From: Amoebidium appalachense
Lineage: Eukaryota > Ichthyosporea
Length of the DNA stretch: 64,000 nucleotides
Reading direction: 5' to 3'
Assembly (NCBI GenBank): GCA_963693365.1
Contig: CAVNZM010000011.1
Span: 1,488,001 to 1,552,000, forward strand
Shown: in pieces, positions 1 through 16,423 of the stretch
Position numbering within the stretch: the first letter of the stretch is position 1
Layout: each line of letters begins with the position of its first letter
Notes under the pieces: generated by a model
Seen by the model: the letters and a program-made list of their open reading frames with translations, nothing else
What the model was told of the DNA's origin: nothing
The model's database searches: none
Position numbers and translations under genes: made by a program

Positions 1-255
1 CTGTTTGCCATCCACCCACAGCCCTTGGTCTCACATTGAAACCTGTGTACCTTTTAACACTCGCACAAAAAAGCGTGCACATGCTGGAAGCCCTTTTACA
101 TACAGATTCTCCCCTCCCCCCAGCCCCCCCCCCCCCCCCCCCTTTCCTTCCCCCCTCCCCCCCCCCCCCCCCTTCCCCTCCCCCCCCCCAAAAAAAAAGG
201 AAACACTGGATTTCTAATCCCCCCCCCCCCCCCCCCCCGGCCCAAAAAAAAAAAA

Positions 256-349
256 AGACGGTCAAGGCAAACATCAAGTATCCTGTGAAGGCGCTTAGCT
301 GGGCCTGGATCTATCACCAATCAAAAAGTGTGGCTGAACTCGCCGATCT
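256..349 (+). CDS. Candidate orphan exon, function unknown
   Basis: After a (C)n(A)n tract ending in AG there is an open stretch of about 30 codons with ordinary amino-acid composition (it reads KYPVKALSWAWIYHQSKS in the middle). It is followed by a possible donor GTTACA and then by C-rich DNA from about 409. A second open patch in the same frame (534-614) ends in TAA. I could not link either piece to the exons downstream by codon phase, and no family was recognised. It could be the end of a gene that starts left of the window, or chance. Confidence 0.22.
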
Positions 350-875
350 GGTTACAAGTATGAAAACCCCTTTCATCCCGTCCCTTTCAATTCTCATACC
401 CTTATCCCAAACCCCCTCCCCCCTCCCCCCTCCCCCCCCCCCTTCCCCCCCTCCCCCTTCCCCTCCCCCCTCCCCCTTCCCCTCCCCTCTCCCCCGGCCC
501 CTCCCCCTCCTCCCCCTCCCCCCTAAATGCTTGGCCAATACGAGATCAAACAAAAATGTATTGAATGGAAAGGAGTATATCGAAACCAAGGCGTTGGGAA
601 TTTATGAAGAATAACCCCCCCGCCTCCTTCCCTCCCGTGCTCACTGTGCATCTTGCCCTCATCCTAAATTGAAAGATTATTGAAAGTCAATGAGCGAACC
701 CCACATAAAGAGCCTGCAAAGATTCTATCACTCCACCTGGGGTTCCCGTAGCTGACAAACAAGAAAAATACTGCAAATCCATACACACATACACACAGCA
801 ACATATGTGCACACACCCAGACACGTCGCACGTGCACACAATGTGGCACACAAACACACTCACCCAACATGGCAG

Positions 876-934
<59 letters not shown>

Positions 935-972
935 GAGAGAGAGAGCGAGCGCGCGACACACACACAAGCCCA

Positions 973-1046
<74 letters not shown>

Positions 1047-1080
1047 TCCCCCCACCTTTATCCCCGCCCCCCCCCCCCCC

Positions 1081-1112
<32 letters not shown>

Positions 1113-1214
1113 AAAAGTCGCACACACAAAAACACCTTAACAAGCACCCGTATTACACTGTTTAGCATGACTACTGTTTCTGATTTTATCTAACCGATCC
1201 GATTTTGGGGTCTG

Positions 1215-1426
1215 ATGAGAGCAGGTGGGAGATTTACCGACGACGACTATCTCAAGCAGAATGGATATATCGTGCATCGCAAAATTGTGGGGGATCTGCC
1301 CGTTGGCAAGATGAAGCTGGTGTCCCCCCCACGGTCATTCTCACAGGTGGGTACGCGGCGCCTTATACTAGTGTGTAGTGTGTGTGTGCCTTTGTATGCA
1401 ATGAATACTTCCACATCTCTATCTCT

Positions 1427-1467
<41 letters not shown>

Positions 1468-1811
1468 GGGAGAGAGGGAGAGTGAGAAGGGGGGGCGGGG
1501 GAGGGGGGGGAGGGGGGAGGGGTGCTGTTGGAGTGCTTTCGAAATGAGAAGACCCAGAGCAGCTGTTTTCCTTTTTTCCTTTTTTTTTTGCTTTTCTGCC
1601 CCTTTTTTTGTCTTCTTTGACTTTCTTTCTCTCTTCCTTTTTGGCGGGTGTGTGTAGGTGTGTGTGCGCGTGCAGGTGTGTGTGTGTGTGTGCGTGCGTG
1701 CGTGCTTTCGTGCGTGCGTTCGTGCGTGCGTGCGTGCGTGTGTGTGTGTGCGCGCGCGTGCGCGCGCGAGCGCGCGCGCACGTCCGTGCGTGCGCGTGTG
1801 TGTGTGGGGGG

Positions 1812-1848
<37 letters not shown>

Positions 1849-2132
1849 GGAGGTTTCAAGGTGGTTAGCTTTGTCTTCCTATTCACTCAGGGCACCGCAT
1901 TCTAACCCCCCCCCCTCCCCCCCTCCCCCCCACACCCACCCACCCACCCACCCACCCCGCCCCCCGCACCCCATCCCGACCCCCACACCTCCCCTCCTTC
2001 CATTCACCTACCGACACCCAACCACCCAACAGCTGAAAAATCTGCCCTCGGGCCAGTTCCTTGAAGTTGCGCTTGTTCACGACAAGAACAAAGTGCACTT
2101 CTGCGACATGACACGTATCTCTAGGCACCAGG
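1215..2132 (+). CDS. Two exons of an unrecognised gene
   Basis: Exon 1215-1346 (44 codons, starting at an ATG that may be internal) ends in CAG before a GTGGGT donor. Exon 2033-2132 begins after a CAACAG acceptor and keeps codon phase 0. The joined product reads GRFTDDDYLKQNGYIVHRK, then LPSGQFLEVALVHDKNKVHF, which is normal globular composition unlike the repeats around it. The second exon could end earlier, at 2114 (GTATCT donor), or at 2132; both give phase 1. No family was recognised. It is probably the same transcription unit as the exons at 3045-4645, but one linking exon with phase 1 to 2 is missing. Confidence 0.4.
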
Positions 2133-2784
2133 GTGGGGGGGAGACGGGCGGGAAGGCACATGTTGTATTGGTGAATACTCCAAGCGGCGGCATGGGGTAT
2201 GTTTGGAATTCTGTGGCCGCGGTGTTTTTTTTTTTTTGGGGGGGGGGGGGGGGAGAGGGGGGAGGGGGTGGGAAAGGGGGGTGAGGTGGAGGGGTGTGTG
2301 TGTGGGGGGGGGGAGGGGGGGGGAGCTTGTTGAGAGGGAGGGGGAGGAGAAGTGGAGGGGGTGCAAAGCAAGAAAAAAACAGAGAAACCATTGTTTTCTT
2401 GTGTGTGTGTGTGGGGGGGGGGGGGGGGGGGAGGGGGGGGGGGACATTGATTTGGAAGGAGGGGAACGGGGGTCATTGTGGCAATGTGCTGGTGTGTGTT
2501 TGTGGGTGGAAGCTGGGCACGGTGCTGTCTAATGAGGGGGAGGTTGTGGTGTATGGAATAAAGTGAAATATGAGGCTAAGGAATGATGGACAGGGGTGCA
2601 AGGGGGAAATGTGTGTCTGGAAGGGGGGAAAGGTGGAGGGCGGAGTGGGGAAAGTGGGGGGGGGGGGGAGGGGGTTGGGGGGGGGGGGGGGGAGGGGAAT
2701 AACCGGGGACAGGAAGTGGATGGCTTAAGGTTTGGGACAGAAAGAATTAGCCTCGATCCGGCATACTTGCATGCCAGTAACACG

Positions 2785-2818
<34 letters not shown>

Positions 2819-2859
2819 CAACCAGCCAACCCATACACCACCACCACACACGCGCGCAC

Positions 2860-2895
<36 letters not shown>

Positions 2896-3044
2896 GCACA
2901 CACACAAGCACACACGCATACACACCCCCCCCCCCCCACACACACACCCATACACACACACACATACACGCACACACATACGCAAACACACACACACACA
3001 CACACACACAAAAAAAAAAAAACCTCGACCTTTCGCTATCACAG

Positions 3045-3277
3045 AGAAGCCAAGGCCACAATCGCTCCGAGTGATCCCATATTTGGCGAGATCTTGCGGT
3101 AACTCACCCTCTCCCCCCAGCACATTCTATCCGCCCCCCCTCCCCCCCCCCCCCCCCCCCCTGCCCCCTGCCCCCCCTCCCCCTCCCCACCTTCCTCCCC
3201 CTCCCCTCGGTCCCCGTCTGCCCCAGCACTCATCAACTCCCATATCCTACCCCCTCTTACCCCCATTCTACCAACAC

Positions 3278-3329
<52 letters not shown>

Positions 3330-3375
3330 ACTCACACACTCACTCACACACACACACACACACACACATACACAG

Positions 3376-3433
<58 letters not shown>

Positions 3434-3920
3434 ACACACCGACACACACACACACGCATGGTCGCGTGCACGCTCGCAGTCACACGAAGACCACCACCAC
3501 ACATGCATCAGCCACACTGCACACACGGGGAACCCGTTGATAGCTGTCAGCAGGCCTTTGCCCTCATGTGCACATCCGCATGCACAAATCACCCACACAT
3601 GCACACACCGGCTAGCCCTTACATGCAAACGCTCACCTGCACACGCACATCCAAATTGGACGTTCACATGCGTGCAGTCCTGTACCTACCTCTACTGTCC
3701 CTATGTTGATACTCGACCGGCTATTATACCTCCTGGCATATGAGACGACTCACTGCCCGCTTCTTGCCCCCATGCCAAGAAGCACTCGTTACCAGGCCAT
3801 GCATGCCTCTCCCCCCCCCCCCCCTCCCCCCCCCCCCCCCCCCCCCCCCCCTTGGGCGCAAAAAAAAGGAAAGGAAAAAAAAAGAAAAAGAAGAAGGAAA
3901 TAAAAACAGGTTTGCGCACA

Positions 3921-3958
<38 letters not shown>

Positions 3959-3963
3959 GCACG

Positions 3964-4029
<66 letters not shown>

Positions 4030-4117
4030 CTCGCGCGTGCGCGCACGCCCACCCACCCACACACCCACAGAGAGAGAGAGGGGGGGGGGGAGCGAGAGAG
4101 GGAGGGAGAGAGAGAGT

Positions 4118-4181
<64 letters not shown>

Positions 4182-4645
4182 GTCGCACACACGCAGACGC
4201 AGACACCCCACTCCCGCCCTCCCCCCCCACCCACACACACACAAGCACACACACACACAAAAAAATAAAAAGAAAGAAAAGAAAAAGAAAAAGAAAAAGT
4301 AAAAGAAAAACCTAGATGTGAAAGGGGTTCCGTGCCCCTCCGCTCAATGCCATGCACGCACCCTTGCAGACACACATATGGGCAACTATACTCATCACCA
4401 TCTTCTTTTTGCCCCACAGACGACACAAGAAGCCCAGCCCAACACCCCCTGCCCCCGCCTCTCCCTCACCCATCAGTTCTGCAAGCCACCCAGCCGGCAA
4501 TAGCATCCAATCAACTGTGGCCGATAAAACTGTCGACCAATCAAAGACACCTACACATGATGATAAATATGTGAAAACCCTTCAGGTGTTGGTGGTGGTT
4601 GAGTTCGTGGTGATATTGTTGTTTCTATTGGTCATAATGTACCAG
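3045..4645 (+). CDS. Two exons of a membrane-anchored protein, unrecognised
   Basis: Exon 3045-3098 (enters and leaves in phase 2) joins in frame to exon 4420-4645. The second exon encodes a Pro/Ser/Thr-rich stretch, then a charged segment ([11 protein letters not shown]) and a strongly hydrophobic segment of about 20 residues ([20 protein letters not shown]). It ends at CAG before a GTAAAT donor that runs into a C-tract. This looks like a single-pass or tail-type membrane protein whose last exon lies further right or was not found. The intron (3099-4419) is nearly all (CA)n, (GA)n and C-runs. A competing frame of exon 4420-4645 ends at TGA before the hydrophobic segment. Confidence 0.4.
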
Positions 4646-4852
4646 GTAAATTCTGCCTCCCCCCCCCCCTCCCCCCCCCCCCCCCCCCCCTCTCTCCCTC
4701 TCCCCTTCCCCTCCCTCCCCTGCCCCCTCTCCCTCCCCCCTCTCCCTCCCCCCTCTTCCTCGAGGACCCTCCATCCCCCCCCCCCCCCCCCCCCTCCCTC
4801 CCCCCCCTCCCCCCCCCCTCCCCCCCCCCCCCACACACACACACTCTTTACC

Positions 4853-5086
4853 TGCGCCATCAGCACCTTCCTCCAACACAATCCCCCCCACCCCTCACCT
4901 TGCCCGTCGGCCAGCCCCTTCACAAATGTTTGAATTTTTTTTGTGAGAATTGACCCTCCAATAGAGACTCTGCGCCATCAGCACCTTCCTCCAACACAAT
5001 CCCCCCCACCCCTCACCTTGCCCGTCGGCCAGCCCCTTCACAAATGTCTGAATTTTTTGTGAGAATTGACCCTCCAATAGAAACTC
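4853..5086. repeat. 118-bp tandem duplication
   Basis: Two near-identical units, 4853-4970 and 4971-5086, begin with TGCGCCATCAGCACC and end with CCAATAGARACTCTG. The second unit is 2 bp shorter in a T-run. The duplication lies just past the last exon found for the upstream gene. Confidence 0.85.
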
Positions 5087-5088
5087 TG

Positions 5089-7053
5089 TTCATTGCCGTT
5101 CTACGCTCCGATAGCAATGCACCTGTGTGTATGTGTTTGTATCTGGAGCTGTGGATGGCCACATAGCTCATGATTTCCTTACTGCACGTGCTCTGGACTG
5201 ACAGAACCATTGCTGCTCACACAGGGGGGGCAAACGGACACCATGCAGGTCGCAGGGGTCCCAAAGGTTGAGCTTTGATTGCCTCAGCCCATATATGGTT
5301 ATACGGGGGGCCAATCAAACCAAAGCCCTGTTTGTTTTTTGTAGTCCACTGCTCAAAGAAACGTGCGAACGCTAGTTAACACCTCTTTCTTTGAGATGCA
5401 GAGAATTTATTACTGAGCCTCGGATTTTTCCTGCAGCAAGTTAGGGAACTTTATTTATTCAACCAGAACATTGAAATTTCCACTTCGAGCAAAAGAGCCT
5501 AAATGAGTGTACAGACTATATATTAACTAAAAAGAAAGGTTCGGGGCTTACTTAGGAATCATGAGAAAGTTTTCAGATTCAATATTCAAGAATGATTTAA
5601 CATCGATTGCAATATTGCGGCTTTCCGGCCAGGATATTTTTATTATGATCATTTTTCATCAGAGCCCAGTTGGTGTTTCCCCCTCAAATTGGGATATCAT
5701 AAGCGAGACGCCGTTGGCATGTATTAGTAAGTAACAGCCCCTAAGAGGAGGAGGCGCGGGGGGAAGGGGGGGGGGATGGGGGGGGGGGGGGGGGGGAGGT
5801 GAAAGAGGCTGAGTAAACGCCCGGAGATACTAAGGGCTGTAAGCTACAACAGCCTGATAGATTTTCTCCCCAGACCTCCCCGTGTATCATAATAAATCTA
5901 GTGTCCGGATAAAGGCAATCAGACAACAGACAGTTACAATGGCAATTGTCCGTAAGGGACTTAACTGGCGGTCTCTTTAATTTCAATCTTCCCAAGTTGG
6001 GGTGGGGTGGGGGTGGGTGGCCCACCGAGGATGCCCGGACCATGATACAGCCCCGTATCTCGTGTCATATGTACCCGACCAGAAAAGGGCAGCAGCTCCA
6101 ACCTTGGATGTTGCAGATGGCTACATACGGCTGATATTCCTACTATTCCTACTTTCTTTTTTGAGTTTATACATAACACGATGTGATGGTCACCTGCTGC
6201 TGCTGCCTAAGATGGTCCGCTGCTGCTGCTGCCTAATCAGCCGCCTGCAACAACAAGGTTCAGCTGTGTTGTTGTTCGTTCGGGTCGGGTATGTGTGACA
6301 CACGGACTGGCTTCCAGCTGCCGGGAGATTATTAGATCCCCAATCAAAAACAGCTTAGCCAGTTACATTGCTTTTTGTCACGGCCCTCTTTTTTTCAGAG
6401 GGCCGTGTTTTTGTCCCACAATCAAATCGCCAATGAGCGGGGATAAAGAGGGCATCAGGGCCGTCAGGGCCGCATTCAAGCGCCGGCGTCAAGACAGGTG
6501 TGGTCTGAGGCGGGGGTCATGGTAGAGGCATAGGGTTACAGTCCTGCAAGCTCTCCTACACACTGTTTACAGTGCTTATAGGGGGAAGTGCTTGGGTCAA
6601 GGTGCCCTATGGGTGCCCGCCTCTTCAAGGCTGTGGGCCCCCCCTCAAGCCTCCAAGAAGTCCACCCCTGCGGCCACGGCGTCGTTCGAGGGACACCGTT
6701 GTCGGTCGCGGCAAGGGGGCTTCTTCTTCTATTTTAGAGTGTTTGACTGTCGATGGTCGGTGCCTGGCTACCGTGTGTATGTATGTATTTATATATGATG
6801 TATGTTGTGAAACTTCCCCTGCTCAGTCAGGTTTTCTGCCAAAGCACACGAGCTTGCGCTTGTTTCTGTAAATTTACGTTTCTGGTGGCTCCCCTCGGAC
6901 CGTCTGCTCCTCAGAGGCACCTTCCTTTCCTTTTTTGAATATGGAATGCGTTGTCGTTCGTGCACAGAAAAATCCCCCCCCTTCCCCCCCCCCCCCCCCC
7001 CCCCTCTCCCCCCCCCTCCTCCCCCGGGGCACACACACAACGTGTACACACAC

Positions 7054-7114
<61 letters not shown>

Positions 7115-7330
7115 GGTTTACGCTGTTTACTCGAGGCTAATTAGCTATTATAAGAGGAGAACACACAAACAAACAGGTGCACACGCTTACAACACACACA
7201 CGCACGCACACAGTCTCTCACACCCAACCCACACACAAAGTAATGCGTGCAGCAACACGCCTTCGTACTACATTAGAGTACGCGTACGCAGGCAGATGCA
7301 TGCACAAAATTTCGACTGACCCTCACACGT
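5089..7330. other. Intergenic stretch without a confident gene
   Basis: This is mostly complex sequence of mixed composition with few homopolymers, unlike the genic introns. It holds a C/G-rich patch (5745-5800), a short CTG-repeat duplication (6184-6234), a perfect hairpin (6379-6407), a C-run and (CA)n block (6970-7112). Several 60-100-codon open frames on both strands have no splice-site support and no recognisable domain. No gene is called. Confidence 0.6.
6379..6407. other. Perfect 11-bp inverted repeat (hairpin) with 7-nt loop
   Basis: CACGGCCCTCT (6379-6389) and AGAGGGCCGTG (6397-6407) are exact reverse complements around a TTTTTTC loop. The right arm is followed by TTTTT. Both arms are GC-rich. 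It could be a foldback element remnant, an RNA 3'-end structure or an unannotated small RNA. Confidence 0.8.
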
Positions 7331-8090
7331 GTGCAGTTGTCAAGGAGCTCGAGCGATCGAGGAGAAAAAGGATGCAGGTGAGAGAGACATCCACACGGAC
7401 AAGAAGACTGCTGAAAAATGATTGGCTCCCGGTCACATGAGGTGTGTGTGCATTTGCTACCCCCTCCCTCCGGGACCCGGGCCCCCTCTTTCCTTCTTCC
7501 CCTCTCTCTCTCTCTCCCCCCCCCCCCCTCCCCCCTTTCTCCTCCCCCCAACCTTCCCCGATTTTAACCCCCTCCCCCCACCTCAGGATCAGTCCAACTT
7601 CCCCCCCCCCCCCCCCCCCGTCATCCTGTCCAACACACCAGCTCTCCACTTTCTCAACTCCAAACATGACCACATGTACATGCGGAGGGTGATTGACCTT
7701 CCTTTGCAGTGGCAGTGGCATCCGCTCTGCCCAGTGACCAGGACACGGGGAGGCACAGCGTACCCACCTCTCTGGTTTCTGGGACTTCTTTGCCAAATTT
7801 GGCTAGCCAGTATGGGTTCACTCGATCAGAGCTGTTCTGCAGGTCCCCCCCTCCCCCCCTCCCCCCCCCCCCTCCCCCCCTCCTCCTGGCGCCCCCCACA
7901 CACTCAAAAGTCGCAAACACACACGCATACACACACATTTCGCAAGCGCGCCCACGCGCGCGCGCACACACACACACACACGCGCACACAGCTGACACAC
8001 ACATGTACACACACACAGCCACACACACGCCCGCACTTTCTCTATCCACACACACAAATAAGCGTGGGGTTTACGCTGTTTACTCGAGGC
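7113..8090 (+). repeat. 25-bp direct repeat pair following (CA)n
   Basis: An identical 25-bp sequence containing GTTTACGCTGTTTACTCGAG occurs at 7113-7137 and 8066-8090, each time shortly after a CA-rich tract. It is too long and complex to be chance and may mark a duplicated segment or a short mobile element. Confidence 0.75.
7337..7842 (+). CDS. Orphan exons of an unrecognised gene
   Basis: Exon 7337-7377 (acceptor TGTGCAG, donor GTGAGA) encodes a basic peptide (VKELERSRRKRMQ). Exon 7710-7842 (acceptor CCTTTGCAG) encodes VASALPSDQDTGRHSVPTS and SQYGFTRSELFC and ends at a GT directly followed by a C-run, the donor style of this genome. The two do not join in phase, so at least one exon between them is missing. 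No family was recognised. Downstream there is only (CA)n, T-run and the 25-bp repeat. Confidence 0.35.
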
Positions 8091-8259
8091 AAAGAGAACC
8101 AGTCTCAGGTATGGGGGGGGGGTTTTGCTCGGAATATCCCCTCAGCGGTATATCATGATCACGTACATAGATGTCGGGTGGTGACTATATATCAGGGTTT
8201 ACTTTCTCTACGAGACACCATAAAGACTACAAGGAGAAATCAATTAGTTGGGGTTCCCT

Positions 8260-8303
<44 letters not shown>

Positions 8304-8336
8304 GGGGCTCCCCTCGGGACACTCGGTATCAGCTGG

Positions 8337-8389
<53 letters not shown>

Positions 8390-8410
8390 GTGTGTGTGTG
8401 TGCGCGTGCG

Positions 8411-9097
8411 CTATAATTTTGTAGTGATGTGTTTCTCAAGCCAATCAATACATCTAATAAACAGGTCGTAGTTACGCGTGTTTAGTATAAAATCAAGGAT
8501 GTTGTAATTTACAGGTAGGCTATCTTTCTGGGTGTCTGTTGTGAATGTGACGTGTGTGTGTTGCGGTATTATGTGGTCTATCAAACTACATTTGGCGATA
8601 CATGACCGGTTAAACTGGTGTGTGTGTGTGTTGTTTGGGCATGCAAATGATGCCACCTTATACTTATTAGATCTCCACTGTATAGCACGTGTACAGTAAA
8701 AGCGTGGTAATTGATCAATAATACCATCAGCTAGAGAAAGACCAGTTCTACAGGAAGGTAATATGTATTTAGGTGTTATACACTTGCGAGTGCCATATTT
8801 GGCAATATGGTTGAGGCGGTCAGTATATATAAAACGAGACATAAGGCTTAGTTTTTCAAGGTGTATGCTTTCATCGGGTCTAGTGTCGTGTGGTATCTTT
8901 TTCCATTTGTTATATTGCGTGATTATCTTGTGATTGTGTACATGTTTAACAAGTAAGTGGCAGTCCAAAGTCACACACACACTATTGCGGGGTTTATTTG
9001 TATTTGTGCCCAGGGGAGAAGGGGAGAGAGAGGGGAGGAAAGAGGGGAGAGGTGAGGAGGGGACAGGTCGGATAGAGAAGAGAGGGTGGGAGGGCAA
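8411..9097 (-). mobile_element. Possible decayed non-LTR retrotransposon ORF (3' end)
   Basis: A minus-strand frame of 228 codons lies in a block almost free of simple repeats and more AT-rich than its surroundings. The C-terminal part has an arrangement that recalls the region after the reverse-transcriptase domain in some LINE-type proteins: QLPRFYCTRAIQWRS, then a Cys/His-spaced stretch (HQFNRSCIAKCSLIDHI), then YNILDFILNTRNYDLF. No YXDD catalytic box is present in the window frame, so at most this is a 5'-truncated copy. The assignment rests on remembered family resemblance only. Confidence 0.3.
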
Positions 9098-9986
9098 ATA
9101 CTTCTTTAAGCGGCTTATGTGCTTATTGAATTTCAGCGCGAGATAGGATACTCTAGCAGCTATTGGGACCAGACCATATATCGAGAGCGTTACAGGCCCA
9201 GGTTTACAACAGTTGTTAGATAGAAAGGAGGCAACTTCTGCTTCAAGGAAATTTGCCAGGGGTGGATTCTATATTAGTTGGCACGCACATGTACAGTCTG
9301 ATTTCTATACCAATTGATGTTTTTCCTTTTTTTATTATTATTGCAACTCTCAAATCATCCTTCTCTCCAAGAAGTACACTGTATCATTTTGCTCCAAACA
9401 GTATGATAGTAAGTCACTGGAACAATCGTGACTTTGAGCCAGCCTCATCTCAACAGATCTCAACTCCATGAGCCACACGAAAACCCACACGAACTCTGCC
9501 AGGCACACAAAGCCGTGCTGACATCTGCGACCGATCGATTGACCGCCCGGCCGGGGACTTTTGGCGGACGAAGCCTTGCCGCGCACCACCAAAAGTACAT
9601 ATGTACACGGCAGGTCCACACACTATACCGTTCAACTTCTTTGCTTCTTAATTTTTTTGTAGACTTTCTCATGACTAGTACTGCGGGTATATTTCTAACA
9701 AGCTAATTACTGTATAAAGTACTTATAGAAGGCTCTTTGTTACACAAAAGCGCCCAGCGGCTTAGCCACCCTACATAGGTCATGAGTTCCAGCCTGTCAG
9801 ACCTAAAAAGCGCCCTGTGCACATGCTCATGCATAATGTCACGGTTGGACCCTTTTTGAGACAATATCATGGGTAGAAAAAGTGGGAGGGAGAAAGAAAG
9901 AGACTTAGAAAGATTGAGAGCGACATACAGAGCGAAGGAAAAAGACAGAGATTTGCAGGCAGGTAGACAAGTCGTAGAGCCCGGAG

Positions 9987-11480
<1,494 letters not shown>

Positions 11481-11569
11481 TAATGATCATGATATCCTCC
11501 CGGTACTACGCGCGCATATCGTATGTAGGGCCGCCGCGCGCTGTGAATGCGGATCCCCCGCCAAAAGTC

Positions 11570-11599
11570 CTTCGTCCGCCAAAAGTCGGTGACGTCACC
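11570..11599 (+). promoter_or_regulatory. Putative promoter elements of the AtaL-like gene
   Basis: About 130 bp upstream of the ATG at 11722 lie two copies of CCGCCAAAAGTC (11558-11569 and 11576-11587), directly followed by GGTGACGTCACC (11588-11599), a perfect palindrome containing the CRE core TGACGTCA. The 18 bp at 11570-11587 recur inverted at 9556-9573. CCGCCAAAA is one base from the E2F consensus. Function is inferred from motif resemblance and position. Confidence 0.4.
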
Positions 11600-11721
11600 C
11601 TGGTCGTCACCATTCGCAGATGTCAATATCATCAGCTAAGCAAAGCAAAGCACACCAACACGTCGACGTCAGAGCTTCAGAGTACTCGGCACCATATGCA
11701 TAGCCAACCCATTACCCAACC

Positions 11722-14016
<2,295 letters not shown>

Positions 14017-15173
14017 AAATAACGGGAAATGAATTGGGAAAATGATTGAACAAGGGGGAGTAAGGGCTTGCAGGCTTACTGTAGCGTGGTTATGGTAGGC
14101 GTATATGAACTGGTGGAAGAATGGACTGTGATTTTCACTGATACGCAGGTGTGTAACTCTGGCCGATAGTTGTAGAATAGATTATATGTGTGCGTTGTGT
14201 ATGATAGTTTTCGGTAGGCAAGTGCCGAATCGGAAGACATAAAACAAACCTCATGTGGAGGTGCAGTGTATGTAAAGCAAGAGCTTGTTATACAGTGCGG
14301 GCAAGAAACAAATATGCGGCTTCAGGTCACGGGGCCTTTTCTTTTTCTTTTCTTTTCTTTTTTTTATTTATTTATAAAAAGGCGAGTGGTGTTGTTGCGA
14401 AAAGGGGGAGCCAGAGAAGGGAGGTGGGGAGTGGGAGTGGGTGGGTGGGTGGGTGGAAGGATGGTGGGGAGCGAGAAGGAGTGCGAGGTGTGTATTTGTG
14501 AGGAGGGGAGAGGGAGGGTGTGTGTGTGTGTGTGTGCGTGGGTGGGAGGGGGAGGGGGGGGGGGGGGAGGGGGGGGAGAAGAATGGGCAAAATGTGTATC
14601 CTTGCATGCACCCGTGTGCTCATGTCTGATATGTACGTCGTCTTGGAACATATGTATGTCACCAATGGAGCATTCGTCGTGTCACTCATGGTATGGATAC
14701 ATTCTGGATATATTTAACGCATAATACGTTGCGACGTGACACTCAATACATATGCACACGACCACGTAACAACCTGAACCTGAACAACCATGTGTGTGTT
14801 GCTACCATATTCGGTAGTTCGTTTGCTGGCAATTACACATTATCCCATGTTAAAATCTACTGAATATCAAAAGGTTTGATAGTTTATATGCACTTACATG
14901 ACTCTTACATGGCTAACAATATAGTAATTGTTGACTCCCGTCATGCATAAAGGTTTTAAAGTCATACGGCTGAATCTTCGTATTTGGTATATCTCGTTGG
15001 ATATCCCGTGAAGCTACTGTATCTAAGCGACCATCTCCTTGTGTCTGCGGCAATTGTAACCTACATGCATTCTTATCCCTGTCTGACGCCCCGATCTAAA
15101 AAAACAAACACAAAAAAACAAACAAACAAAACAAACAAACAAACAATTTTTTTGGAAGTGTGTCCTGAGCCCG
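14017..15173. other. Convergent intergenic region
   Basis: This lies between the stop codons of the AtaL-like gene (+) and the MYND gene (-). 14590-15100 is AT-richer, repeat-poor DNA typical of 3' flanks. 14340-14380 is a T-rich tract and 14520-14580 a GT/G-run. No open frame has splice or domain support. Confidence 0.6.
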
Positions 15174-15271
15174 TCACTCTGTTAAGGTTGGCTGGCTGCA
15201 GTGTTGGCGGTGGACAGGCCAGGCCTTGCGCTGGCACTCGACAGAGCAGTAGCACACCTGTGTGTGTGTAT

Positions 15272-15321
<50 letters not shown>

Positions 15322-15476
15322 ATGCGTGTGTGTGTGTGTGCACGTGTGCATCTGTGAATCTGCGTGATGTGTGTGTGCCGCGTGCGCGCACGTGTGAATG
15401 TTGGTGGTAGTGGTGGTGGTGGTGGTGGTGTGTGTGTGTGTGTGTATGTGTGTGTGGTGATGGTGGTGGAGATGGT

Positions 15477-15540
<64 letters not shown>

Positions 15541-15574
15541 GGGTGTGTGGGCATAGGGATAGCATTATCAGCAT

Positions 15575-15616
<42 letters not shown>

Positions 15617-15799
15617 TGGGCGCGTGGGCATAGGGATAACATTAGCAGCATGCCACTTTGTGCAATTGTGTATGTTTTTGTGTGATGCATCGAGTGAAAG
15701 CTTGCCTGCTCAAGCAACCTCCATGCCGGCATCGACACCAGCTCACTAACGATTATGCACACAAATACGTGCACAAAACACATCAAACACGTTGCCGGA

Positions 15800-15840
<41 letters not shown>

Positions 15841-15856
15841 ACACACTCCGCAACCT

Positions 15857-15887
<31 letters not shown>

Positions 15888-16234
15888 CCCCCTCCCCCCC
15901 TTTCCTTCCGTGCACAAACTGACATCCAAGCACAGTGATACATATATGTATACAGCCAAAATCCACCGGGAAACACGCACGAACAAAATCGAAATACAGG
16001 AAATTTACCGGAAAACAAGCAGATAAAAGCACCCACCCACACACACACGCAGTCACGCAGTCACCCACACACGCTGTGACACACACCGTATGGCACCGTG
16101 CACACATTTTCATCTGTCCCTCTGTCTGCCCACACATCCCACACGATTTTGTTTTGGCCATTGGGGCTATCTCTTCTGCCTGTGGACCTGTTGGGCTGTC
16201 CTGCAACACAGAGCAGATTAGCATTGGGGATATG

Positions 16235-16319
<85 letters not shown>

Positions 16320-16330
16320 GGGGGGGGAGG

Positions 16331-16423
<93 letters not shown>

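Noticed and set aside
6379-6412. Rho-independent bacterial terminator
   Set aside because: The hairpin plus T-run fits the shape, but the window is clearly eukaryotic. Kept only as an unexplained hairpin.
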